From contig JACPRD010000125.1 of the NCBI GenBank assembly GCA_016190145.1, positions 1 through 51,581 on the forward strand: 51,581 nucleotides of DNA. Direction: 5' to 3'. Source of the stretch: Planctomycetota bacterium (GTDB taxonomy: Bacteria; Planctomycetota; MHYJ01; WSZJ01). The position numbers were made by a program, and so were the translations under genes. Below are positions 15,538-23,371 of this stretch, piece by piece (the first letter of the stretch is position 1; each line of letters starts with the position of its first letter). Under the pieces are notes generated by a model. That model was not told the origin of the DNA. It made no database searches and saw nothing but the letters and a program-made list of their open reading frames with translations.

Positions 15538-16302
15538 ATGAGACAGACAGCCCTGAAAGCCGGCGTGGCGCTCCTCGCGCTCTGCGCCTTTGCGGTCCCC
15601 GCGACCGCCGAGACGTACAGCTACGAGTTCGGCGACTCCTTCGGCGGCAGCACGATCGGCGGCGCCTACGGCGGCCACCTCTATATGACCAATACCCCGA
15701 CGTCCAGCCTGGTCGACGCCGAAGCGGCGCTCACCGGGACCTGGATGGGGACGAGCTACTCGCTCCTCGGCCTGTCCTACGAGGCCGACCAGACGCTGGG
15801 AAGCGGCACGGCCGACGCCACGGTGACGTACATGGGCTCGGTGGTGTACAGCAAGAGCGTCGCGCGGAGCTGGAAATGGAAGTGGTCGAAGTCGAAGACG
15901 GTCTTCGACAAGTCCGCGACGTTCATGGTGTTCGGCGCGCCGATCACGGTCGCCACGCACTGCAAGTGGGAGATCAAGACGAACCTGAACCTCGCCCTGA
16001 CCCCCACGGGTTGCGGCACGGACGGGTCGGCCTCGGCGTGGCTCAAGGCCGAAGGCAGCGCGGGGATTTCGCTCTCGTTCCTGTCGGGCTCGCTCATCGT
16101 GAAGATCACGGTCGTCGACGTGAAGATCAGCGGCGAGGCGAACGCGAACATCGACTACCTGTACGCGAAGGCGTCGGTGAAGGCCGAGTCGATCCTGGAC
16201 TTCTCGTTCTCGGCGTCGTTCTTCGGCTTCTCGCTGCCGCCGGTGACGCTGTACAAGTCCTTCCTCTATGACAAGACGTGGTCGGTGACGAAGGGAATCT
16301 AG
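15538..16302 (+). CDS. Small secreted beta-rich protein, unknown function
   Basis: A 254-residue protein with a textbook signal peptide (MRQTALKAGVALLALCAFAV, cleavage near PATAE) and a strong ribosome site (GGAGGGG) 5 bp before the ATG. The mature part is rich in Gly, Ser, Thr, Tyr and alternating hydrophobic residues (YSYEFGDSFGGSTIGGAYGG, SYSLLGLSYEADQTLGSGTA, ILDFSFSASFFGFSLPPVTL), typical of a beta-barrel or sandwich. A very basic and aromatic stretch, RSWKWKWSKSKTVFDKSA, lies near residue 110. A terminator-like hairpin follows. No family is recognised; it could be a surface or cargo protein. Confidence 0.75.
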   Translation: MRQTALKAGVALLALCAFAVPATAETYSYEFGDSFGGSTIGGAYGGHLYMTNTPTSSLVDAEAALTGTWMGTSYSLLGLSYEADQTLGSGTADATVTYMGSVVYSKSVARSWKWKWSKSKTVFDKSATFMVFGAPITVATHCKWEIKTNLNLALTPTGCGTDGSASAWLKAEGSAGISLSFLSGSLIVKITVVDVKISGEANANIDYLYAKASVKAESILDFSFSASFFGFSLPPVTLYKSFLYDKTWSVTKGI

Positions 16303-16313
16303 AAACCAGGCTG

Positions 16314-16352
16314 AGGGGCGGGGGGCCCGGTGAGGGCCGGGTCCTCCGCCCT
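16314..16352 (+). terminator. GC-rich hairpin after the secreted beta-rich protein
   Basis: AGGGGCGGGGGGCCCGG (16314-16330) pairs with CCGGGTCCTCCGCCCT (16337-16352) around a 6-nt loop, 12 bases after the stop. There is no T-run, so termination would need Rho or the hairpin may only protect the mRNA. Confidence 0.55.
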
Positions 16353-16405
16353 GACGGTTTCAAGACGTCGGAAACGGCCCGGGGTGGGCCTCAAAGGAGA
16401 CGAGG

Positions 16406-18628
16406 GTGAGCCGCAAGAAGCGCAGGGATCCTGCCGACCCGTTCCCGCTCATCGTGTGGGAAGAAGGCGACGCCGAGACGGCCGTGATCGTGGAGGAGGC
16501 GGCGGCGTTCGAGGAAGTTGCGCCCTCCGAGGCGCCGGCGGCGAAGGTCGAGCCGGCCGCGAATCTTCCTGCCGTGGCGGCTGTGGCCGCGCCCCGGGCG
16601 GAGAAGACGGGGAAAAAGGGAAAGAAGAACAAGGCTCCGGCTCCGGCACCGCTTCCCAAGGTCAAGTCCGGAACTGATTACCGTTTCTGGCTGAAGGCGG
16701 CGAATCTCGTCGTCGCGGCCGCCGCGGCGGCGGTTCTCGTCGCGGGGATCGTCTGGTGGAGTCGGCCTGCCGCGGCGCCCGAGACGCCTGAAAAGCCCTT
16801 CGAAACCGCCCTCGTCGGCTCCATCGCCGACCTCGAAAAGGGCCTCGTCAAGTCCGGTGACGCCGCCCCGACCGCCCGCGAAGGCGGACTGTCCTTCGGC
16901 TACGCGGCCGGTGACGTCCTGTCCTACAATTTCGAATACGTCCAGACCGTCACCCTCGGGGTGAGCGAGCTGTTCATGAAAGAAGCCGAGCGCCACGGCG
17001 GCAAAGTCACGGCGTCCCAGGGGCAGAGCACGAAGCTCGGGTACAAGATGAGCGGACGTGCGGACCTGGCTGTTTACGAGGCCGGCGGCAGGATGAGCGT
17101 CGGCTGGCGGTTCACGCAGATGGCGCTGGAGCTCCGGGGCGGACCCGACAAGGGCGATCCCGCGAAACTCGACGCTCTTCGCAGCGAACTGAACCGCGAG
17201 GTGCTGGTGGACATGACCCCGCTCGGGAAGATCGAGGCCATCCATTTCCCGAAAGGCACGACGGCGTGGGCGGAGAGCCTGCTCTCGGCCGCGGTGCTGA
17301 TGGCGCGGGTGACGTTTCCGGGGAAGGAAGCGGCTTCCTGGACGGCGATCGAGGAAGACGCGACGGGCCGCTACGTGGCGGAGTACGTGGCCGATGGCGG
17401 CTACCGGTCGGGGGACGATCGCGTCACCCGGATCGGGCGCACCAAGAGGGAATACCAGCAGGTCGCCTCCTTCACCGGCGGCGAGGCGTCCACGCTGTCG
17501 TCCGAGGCGTGCCGGATGACGCTCGGCGGCGGGGTCGTCGGACTGTTCGACCCCGACGCCGGGCGGTTCCGGACGCTCCGCGTGGACGAGAAGATCCGCG
17601 TCGAAGGCATCGAGTTCGTGCAGGACGTGGTTTCGAACACCGCGGGCGGCATGCGCCTCACGGGCGCGTCGCGCGACGAAGCGCTGGCCGCCGACGGCAA
17701 GGCGCGCGCCGAGGCGCTGCGGCAGGCCGGGGAGATCGTGATGCCGGGAAGTGCCGACATCGCCGCGAGGCTCGCGGTAGACGCGGAGCAGGCCCGGATC
17801 CGGGCCCTCACCGGCGGGATGACGGTCGAGGAAGTCGTTTCGAAGCTCGAGAAGCTGGCGTTCGCGGACGCGCTGGACACGCCGGAGGCCGAAGCGCTCT
17901 TCGATTCGCTCGTCGCCATCCTCCGCACGAACGACGCTTCCGTGGACGTCGCCCTCGAATTCATCCGCAGCACGACGGCGCACCTCGCCGTGCGCGCCGC
18001 GATCGTGGACGCGCTCGGCGCCGCGGAAACCCCGCGCGCGCAGGAAGCTCTTCTCGCCGTCGTCCGCGACCCGGCGCTCGAGGCCGACCTGCGACAGAAC
18101 GCGGTGACGGGTCTCGCGATGGCGGACAAGCCTGTGGAAGGATCGCTCGGCACGGTCCGGGCGGTGGTCGCGGCGGGCGCCGGGGATCCGGCCTCCGAGG
18201 CGGCGCTTCTCGGCATCGGTCTTCTCTACCGCAAGGCCGCGCAGGCCGACTCCGGCCGCGCCGAACTGCTGGCCGAGGATCTGAGGGACGCGGGCCGCCT
18301 GTCCTCCGATCCTTCGTGGCAGTCCATGTACCTCGAGTCCCTCGGCAACGCCGGTCTCTCCGGCTCGGTCCCCGAGATCGAGAAGTTCCTCTCCCGCGAC
18401 GACGAGCGCACCCGCGCCCGGGCGGCGTTCGCGCTGAGGTTCATTGATGGGACGGACGAGCGGCTGGCCGGGATCGCGCGGTCGGACGCGTCGCCGAAGG
18501 TGCGGATCGCGGCGGTGCAGGCGCTCTCCTTCCGCAAGTCGCCGGCCGCGCGCGCGGCGATCGAGCTTGCGGCGAAGGACGAGGATCCGAGGGTGAAGGC
18601 GGAGGCGGAGAAGGCGCTGGGACAGTAG
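16406..18628 (+). CDS. Membrane-anchored protein with beta-domain and HEAT repeats, resembling the vitellogenin/MTP lipid-transfer module
   Basis: A 740-residue protein starting at GTG 16406 (GGAG 7-10 bp upstream). A charged, Ala/Pro-rich cytoplasmic part (1-92) precedes a single transmembrane helix (about 95-113, LVVAAAAAAVLVAGIVWW). The exported part begins with a beta-domain (about 160-400) containing YNFEYVQTVTLGVSE, MSVGWRFTQMALELR and the block AIEEDATGRYVAEYVADGGY with REYQQV. HEAT-type helical pairs follow (about 510-740): AAIVDALGAAETPRAQEALL, YLESLGNAGLSGSVPEIEKF, RTRARAAFALRFIDG. Beta-sheet followed by an alpha-solenoid is the order in vitellogenin-type lipid-transfer proteins. 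A role in lipid binding in the periplasm is only an inference; a plain HEAT scaffold is the alternative. Confidence 0.72.
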   Translation: MSRKKRRDPADPFPLIVWEEGDAETAVIVEEAAAFEEVAPSEAPAAKVEPAANLPAVAAVAAPRAEKTGKKGKKNKAPAPAPLPKVKSGTDYRFWLKAANLVVAAAAAAVLVAGIVWWSRPAAAPETPEKPFETALVGSIADLEKGLVKSGDAAPTAREGGLSFGYAAGDVLSYNFEYVQTVTLGVSELFMKEAERHGGKVTASQGQSTKLGYKMSGRADLAVYEAGGRMSVGWRFTQMALELRGGPDKGDPAKLDALRSELNREVLVDMTPLGKIEAIHFPKGTTAWAESLLSAAVLMARVTFPGKEAASWTAIEEDATGRYVAEYVADGGYRSGDDRVTRIGRTKREYQQVASFTGGEASTLSSEACRMTLGGGVVGLFDPDAGRFRTLRVDEKIRVEGIEFVQDVVSNTAGGMRLTGASRDEALAADGKARAEALRQAGEIVMPGSADIAARLAVDAEQARIRALTGGMTVEEVVSKLEKLAFADALDTPEAEALFDSLVAILRTNDASVDVALEFIRSTTAHLAVRAAIVDALGAAETPRAQEALLAVVRDPALEADLRQNAVTGLAMADKPVEGSLGTVRAVVAAGAGDPASEAALLGIGLLYRKAAQADSGRAELLAEDLRDAGRLSSDPSWQSMYLESLGNAGLSGSVPEIEKFLSRDDERTRARAAFALRFIDGTDERLAGIARSDASPKVRIAAVQALSFRKSPAARAAIELAAKDEDPRVKAEAEKALGQ

Positions 18629-18700
18629 GGACGGAAACTCACGGAAGCGGCCCGACAACGCTAAACTGGCTCTCCCCCCAATTCTCCAAGGGAGACCGCC

Positions 18701-20104
18701 ATGCCCAAGCCCCTCCTCCGCCTCCTCGCCCTCCTCCTCCTCGCCCTCCCCGCCCGCGCCCAGGAAGAAGTCGACCTCTCGGTCACCTGCCTCGACCTCG
18801 CCGTCGTCCAGGAACCCGACGTCGACGTCGCGAAAATGAAGGACGCGCTCGCGAAGCTCGAGGCGAAGGCGAAAAAACGCCTCGAGGGCGTGACCGAGCC
18901 GCGCGAAATCGTCAAAGCCCTGAACGAAGTCCTCCTCCTCGACCGCAAGGTCAGCTACATCTCCAATAAGTACTGGCGGGACTCGACCCTCGCCGCCTCC
19001 GTGCTCCGCGGCCAGGGGAACTGCCTCTCGACCTCGACACTCTACGCCGTCCTCGGCCAGCGCCTCGGCCACCCGATCCACGCCGTCGTCATCCCGCGCC
19101 ACGCGTTCGCCCGCTTCGACGACGGCCAGACGCGCTTCAACATCGAGACGACCAACCAGGGGATCGAGCTGCCCGACTCGTACTACCGATCGATGGGCGG
19201 CTGGAGCGACGAGGACGCCGCCGCGTTCGGGCACGGCAAGACCCTCACCTCCCGCGAATTCGCCGCCGTCCTCCACGCCTACGCCGGCCGCCACCTTTCT
19301 TCTCTCGAGAAACACGACGCCGCCCTCGACCAGATCGACGAGGCCATCCGCCTCTGGCCCGGCAACGAGGACTACCCGCTCGCGCGCCTCGGCACGCTGT
19401 ACGACGGGCTCGGGAAGCGCGACGAGGCGGTCGCGGGCTACGAGAGGCTGGTCAAGTCGGCCGCCAGCACCGAAGTCCGCGTACGCGCCCTGCTCGGCCT
19501 CGCCGGCGACCTCCAGGCCCATGACCGCCACGAAGACGCCCTCGACCTCCTGCGCGCCGCCTTCCGCGACGCGCCCAAGTCCGTCGTCCCCGCCGTCCTC
19601 GGCGGCATGGCCTCCTCCTACCGCACCCTCCGCCGTTTCCCCGAAGCCCTCCTCTCGCAGGACCTCGCCCTCGCCGCCACCTTCCAGCCCGAGCCCGAGG
19701 ACTACACCCTCCTCGCCATCTACTACAAGAACGCAAACCTCCTCGACGACGCCATCCGCTGCCTCAAACACTCCGTCGAGCGCAACCCAGAGGACTGGAA
19801 CACCCGCCTCATCCTCGCCGGCTACCTGATCCGCGCGAAACGCGACGACGAGGGCTGGAAGATGTTCAAGACGGTCGAAAAGCCGCCGATCGACGAGCAG
19901 TTCTACGAGACCAACATGGCGTGGTTCTACGGTTCCGTCGGCAGGAAGAAGGAGTTCCTCGAGCACCTCGGCAAGGCCCTCGATCTCGCGTCCGAGCCTT
20001 CGCTCCTCAACTACATCAAGACCGAAGTCGACTTCGACAAGTTCCGCGAGGACGCAGAGTTCAAGGCGCTGGTGGAGAAGCATCGGAAGAGGCTGGTGAG
20101 GTAG
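18701..20104 (+). CDS. Exported SirB1/transglutaminase-like protein with TPR repeats
   Basis: A 467-residue protein with a signal peptide (MPKPLLRLLALLLLALPARA). Residues about 40-170 are a SirB1-like transglutaminase fold: STLAASVLRGQGNCLSTSTL (Cys108), HPIHAVVIPRHAFARF (His134), TRFNIETTNQG as the third catalytic block where Asp is often found. From about residue 195 tetratricopeptide repeats follow (KHDAALDQIDEAIRLWPGNE, RFPEALLSQDLALAATFQPE, NLLDDAIRCLKHSVERNPED). The fold may act as protease, transferase or peptide-binding domain in the periplasm; the asparagine-type third residue makes activity uncertain. It follows the HEAT protein after 72 bp on the same strand. Confidence 0.85.
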   Translation: MPKPLLRLLALLLLALPARAQEEVDLSVTCLDLAVVQEPDVDVAKMKDALAKLEAKAKKRLEGVTEPREIVKALNEVLLLDRKVSYISNKYWRDSTLAASVLRGQGNCLSTSTLYAVLGQRLGHPIHAVVIPRHAFARFDDGQTRFNIETTNQGIELPDSYYRSMGGWSDEDAAAFGHGKTLTSREFAAVLHAYAGRHLSSLEKHDAALDQIDEAIRLWPGNEDYPLARLGTLYDGLGKRDEAVAGYERLVKSAASTEVRVRALLGLAGDLQAHDRHEDALDLLRAAFRDAPKSVVPAVLGGMASSYRTLRRFPEALLSQDLALAATFQPEPEDYTLLAIYYKNANLLDDAIRCLKHSVERNPEDWNTRLILAGYLIRAKRDDEGWKMFKTVEKPPIDEQFYETNMAWFYGSVGRKKEFLEHLGKALDLASEPSLLNYIKTEVDFDKFREDAEFKALVEKHRKRLVR

Positions 20105-20128
20105 GGAGGCGGCCGCAACAGGCAATTC

Positions 20129-20341
20129 CTATTGCAGCCACAGCGCCTGGCCGACCTCTTCAGTGCACGCCCGGCTGCGGCTGGAGATCGCCGCGCCGCG
20201 GATCGCCGCCAGGACCGCGAAATAGGGCTGGAGCCGCTCGGAAACCGGACGGAGCCCGGCGCTGGGAGACGACTCCTGCGGGATCAGGCTGCAGGAGAGA
20301 ACGTTGAAGCGCGGGTCGGTCGAGTCGTTCGGTCCGGTCAT
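20129..20341 (-). CDS. Possible small protein (70 aa), unknown
   Basis: A minus-strand frame starting at ATG 20341 has a plausible ribosome site (GGGAGAGG 5 bp upstream). It encodes MTGPNDSTDPRFNVLSCSLI followed by a helix-like segment, RLQPYFAVLAAIRGAAISSR. Composition is more protein-like than the opposite frames. It sits in the otherwise empty gap 20105-20550. The remainder of the gap shows no feature I can support. Confidence 0.35.
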   Translation of the reverse strand: MTGPNDSTDPRFNVLSCSLIPQESSPSAGLRPVSERLQPYFAVLAAIRGAAISSRSRACTEEVGQALWLQ

Positions 20342-20550
20342 GGCGGCCTCTCCCAAAGGGCGGTTCACCCTTCATTGCCGCGCCGCGGGGCCGCGGGGAC
20401 GGAATTCCCGCGAAACTCGTCTCCCGCGGAATTCGGTCCCTCCGCGCCTCTGAGGGGACAAGGAATGGCGATGGCGCGCGCATTCCGGCTCGCCGGCGTC
20501 GGGCCGGCGGCGGCGCGCGCTTGAAGCCACTTCTTTCAGGGAGCGGAATC

Positions 20551-21780
20551 ATGACGAAGTCCATGCTGCTGGCCGGCGCCTTGCTCGCACACCTCGCCGT
20601 CCGGTCCGCGGCCGAGGAGACCACGATCTACTGGGGGGACCTGCACGCGCACACGATGCACTCGGACGACGCGTTCGCGCTGGGCAACCGCGTCGGAGCC
20701 CCCGGCGCCCTCCGGTACGCGCGCGACACGGCGCATCTCGACTTTGTCGCGCTGACCGATCACGGGGAGTTTCTGACCGAAGACGAGTGGAGCAACATCC
20801 AGGCGGCCGTAAACCGGTTCAACGTGCCGGGAGAGTTCGTCACGCTCGTGGCCTTCGAGTGGACCAACGAAGGCGGCAAGGACGGCGGCGGGCACAAGAA
20901 CGTCTATTTCCGGAGCGACGCCGCGCCGGCGCGGGCCATCGGCGCCTTCCCGACCCGGTACGGCTCGCCCGTGGTCACGATCCCCACCGACCTCTGGACC
21001 GCGCTCGCGCCCTACGCGTGCTTCACCGTCCCGCACCACCCGGCCAAGGGAGAGGCCGGACCCGGCGAGGTGAACATGAGCACCGACTGGTCGTACGTGA
21101 ACGCCGCAAAACAGACCGTCGTCGAGATCTACTCCAAGCACGGCAACTCGGAGCGGCCGGGGTGTGAAGAGCCGGTCGCCGATTTCGTGGACGAGGGGAG
21201 CGTGCGAAGCGCCCTCCTCCGTTGGTTCGAATCGGGCGACCCCGGGTACAAGCTGGGGATCATCGGTTCCACGGACGACCACCTTTCCCGTCCCGGCTCG
21301 GTCGCGGAACTTCCCGAGAACGTGATCCCGAAGGAAGGCCCCTACACCGGCGGTCTGGTTGCCGTCATGGCGGCGGCGAAGACGCGCGAAGCGATCTTCG
21401 ACGCGATCCTGGCCCGGCGCGTCTACGCCACCTCAGGGGCGCGCATCGCTCTCAGCTTCAAGGCGACCGCGGGTTCTTCCGAGGCGATCATGGGCGGCAC
21501 CCAGACGATGCCCGCCTCATCGCCCCTCACCCTCTCCGTCGCCGCGACGGGCGACGGCGGCCTCGCGATCGCCCGCATCGAGCTCATTCGCGGGAAAACC
21601 GGCGGCGAGGAAGTCGTCGCGGCGACCGATTCTCTGGCCACGCTGGAGTTCACCGACCTGGTCACGGAGCGGGCGTACTATCGCGTGAAAGTGTTTCAGG
21701 TTGAGACGATGCGGGTGGACGGCGTGCCGACGAAGGAGCGGGCGTGGTCTTCCCCGATCTGGGTGGAGATTTCAAAGTAG
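20551..21780 (+). CDS. Exported DUF3604/PHP-like metal-dependent hydrolase
   Basis: A 409-residue protein starting at ATG 20551 (GGGAG upstream), with signal peptide MTKSMLLAGALLAHLAVRSA. The DUF3604 blocks are all present: IYWGDLHAHTMHSDDAFALG, DFVALTDHGEFLTEDEW, AFEWTNEGG, FTVPHHPAKGEAG, VEIYSKHGNSE, LGIIGSTDDHLSRPG and RRVYATSGARIALSF. The HxH, DHGE, HHP and DDH motifs match a PHP-type multinuclear metal site. The C-terminal 110 residues are a beta-sandwich. Members are predicted phosphoesterases or related hydrolases of unknown substrate, here in the periplasm. A hairpin terminator follows the gene. Confidence 0.85.
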   Translation: MTKSMLLAGALLAHLAVRSAAEETTIYWGDLHAHTMHSDDAFALGNRVGAPGALRYARDTAHLDFVALTDHGEFLTEDEWSNIQAAVNRFNVPGEFVTLVAFEWTNEGGKDGGGHKNVYFRSDAAPARAIGAFPTRYGSPVVTIPTDLWTALAPYACFTVPHHPAKGEAGPGEVNMSTDWSYVNAAKQTVVEIYSKHGNSERPGCEEPVADFVDEGSVRSALLRWFESGDPGYKLGIIGSTDDHLSRPGSVAELPENVIPKEGPYTGGLVAVMAAAKTREAIFDAILARRVYATSGARIALSFKATAGSSEAIMGGTQTMPASSPLTLSVAATGDGGLAIARIELIRGKTGGEEVVAATDSLATLEFTDLVTERAYYRVKVFQVETMRVDGVPTKERAWSSPIWVEISK

Positions 21781-21785
21781 CAGGC

Positions 21786-21827
21786 GGCGGCCCTTTCCGG
21801 GAAGACGGGGGAGGGCCGCCATTCATC
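21786..21827 (+). terminator. Rho-independent-like hairpin after the DUF3604 gene
   Basis: GGCGGCCCT (21786-21794) pairs with AGGGCCGCC (21812-21820), followed by the moderately T-rich ATTCATCTT. It begins six bases after the stop codon. Confidence 0.5.
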
Positions 21828-21960
21828 TTAGGATGATGCCAGGAGGATGAAGGAGGATGGAAACGGCTTGGCTGAAGATAAAAGAGGATTAAGGCGGATT
21901 GGAGAAACCCGAATTCCGGATTTCTGTCCCCACCCGCTCTCCCGGAGACAATGAACACTG

Positions 21961-22503
21961 ATGCCCACCGGTACCCGAGATCCCTTTGAAATCCTCGTCC
22001 ACGAACACGCGGGGATGCTCCGCGCCTACCTCTACGGCTTCGTGCGCGACGCCGCGGCGGCCGACGACCTCGTTCAGGAAACGTTCGTCGTCGCCTGGCG
22101 GATCCTGGACCGCTTCGATCACAGCCGACCCTTCGCCCCCTGGCTCCGCGGCATCGCCTCGCGCATCGCCATGAGCTGGCACCGCCGCGCCGCGCGCAGG
22201 CGCCTCGTCCTCTGCGACGAACCGACGCTCACCGCGCTCGAGGAACGCGCCGCCCGCTTTGATGCCCTGCCCGGGGACACCTGGCAGGAACGGACCGAGG
22301 CTCTCGAATCGTGCCTCCAGGACCTGCCCGAGGAGGACCGGAACGTCATCGACCTGCGCTACGCGCGCGACCTCGCCTGCGAGCGGATCGCCGAGGCCGT
22401 CGGGCAGGGACTGGAGTGGGTGAAGAAACGCCTCCAGCGGGCGCGCGCCCGGCTGGCGATGTGCGTGGAGGGGAAGATGGCGGGGACGGAGGGCGGAAAA
22501 TGA
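21961..22503 (+). CDS. ECF-type RNA polymerase sigma factor
   Basis: A 180-residue sigma-70-family protein of the ECF type common in Planctomycetota and Verrucomicrobiota. Region 2 spans about 8-75 (HEHAGMLRAYLYGFVRDAAA, DDLVQETFVVAWRILDRFD, RPFAPWLRGIASRIAMSWHR). Region 4 spans about 120-165 (ESCLQDLPEEDRNVIDLRYA, CERIAEAVGQGLEWVKKRLQ). It binds core RNA polymerase and directs it to promoters of its own regulon. The stop overlaps the next gene (ATGA, 22500-22503), which encodes a membrane protein of anti-sigma type, so activity is probably held in check at the membrane. Confidence 0.92.
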   Translation: MPTGTRDPFEILVHEHAGMLRAYLYGFVRDAAAADDLVQETFVVAWRILDRFDHSRPFAPWLRGIASRIAMSWHRRAARRRLVLCDEPTLTALEERAARFDALPGDTWQERTEALESCLQDLPEEDRNVIDLRYARDLACERIAEAVGQGLEWVKKRLQRARARLAMCVEGKMAGTEGGK

Positions 22504-23360
22504 GCGCGACGGAGGATCGGATTTCCGAGATCCTGGACGCGGGAGCCGACCCGACTCCGGGCGCCGCGGAGCCGCTCCTCGCGGCCCAGCTCCTCGCCGT
22601 CCACGGCCTGCTCCGCGAGCGCGAAGCCCGGGCGTCCCTTCCCGCCCAGATCGAGCGCATCCTGCTGCGGACGTCGCGCGCCCGGCCGCTGTTCGCGCGC
22701 TTCGCGGGCGCGGCAGCGGTCCTGCTCGCGGCGGTCACGGTCGTCGCGGTCATGCTGAGCGAGAAGGCCCTTCCCTCGGCCGAAGCGATGCTCGCGCTGA
22801 CGGAAAGGGCGACGGCCGAGGCGGTGGAGCGGCACTACGCCGTGCGGCGGTCGGCGGCGGGCGAGCCGGAATCCCCGGAGAACCACCTCTTCACCTGGGG
22901 AAGCCGCTGGGCGATCGAATACCACGGAGCTCGCGGCGTGATCTGGTTCGGCGGGGACGGCCGCGAGAACTGGGCGGTGGGGCCGCTCGGAAGGGTGTTC
23001 CGGCCGTCCGATCCCGGCGCGTTCAAGGCGATTCAGGGGGAAGCGGGCGAGACGCTGTCCTTCGCGAGCCTCTCGACGGCGCTTGCGCGGATGAAGGAAG
23101 GACACACGATCACCGTCGTCGGCCGCGAGCCCCTTCCAGGCCGCCGGGGCCGTTTCATTCACATGAGGGGCGTGCGCAAGGACCCCGCGCTGGAAGTTTC
23201 CCAGGCGGACGTCTGGGCGGACGAGGACACGGGGGTCCTGTACCGGATCGAGATGACGATCGCCGCGGCCGGAAAGCCCGAGGCGAGGCTGGTCGTGGAT
23301 TTCGTGGACGCGTCGCCGAAGGGCGAGGCGTTCTACACGCCGGAAGGGCACGTCAAGTAG
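22500..23360 (+). CDS. Membrane anti-sigma factor-like protein with LolA/MucB-like outer domain
   Basis: A 286-residue protein beginning with ATG overlapping the sigma stop. The cytoplasmic part (1-60, ATEDRISEILDAGADPTPG) is followed by one transmembrane helix (about 65-84, FARFAGAAAVLLAAVTVVAV). The extracytoplasmic part has LolA/RseB-like strands (ENHLFTWGSRWAIEYHGARG, EVSQADVWADEDTGVLYRIE, EARLVVDFVDASPKGEAFYT). By family logic the cytoplasmic part binds the preceding ECF sigma factor and the outer domain senses an envelope or lipid signal. No zinc-binding HxxxCxxC is seen, so this is not a ZAS-type anti-sigma. Confidence 0.8.
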   Translation: MSATEDRISEILDAGADPTPGAAEPLLAAQLLAVHGLLREREARASLPAQIERILLRTSRARPLFARFAGAAAVLLAAVTVVAVMLSEKALPSAEAMLALTERATAEAVERHYAVRRSAAGEPESPENHLFTWGSRWAIEYHGARGVIWFGGDGRENWAVGPLGRVFRPSDPGAFKAIQGEAGETLSFASLSTALARMKEGHTITVVGREPLPGRRGRFIHMRGVRKDPALEVSQADVWADEDTGVLYRIEMTIAAAGKPEARLVVDFVDASPKGEAFYTPEGHVK

Positions 23361-23371
23361 AGGAGGCTTCG

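Noticed and set aside
16391..20125. A very long minus-strand open frame opposite the HEAT and SirB1/TPR genes.
   Set aside because: It mirrors two plus-strand genes with clear domains; its translation is Glu/Gly/Arg/Val-rich low-complexity as expected of a GC-rich antisense frame.
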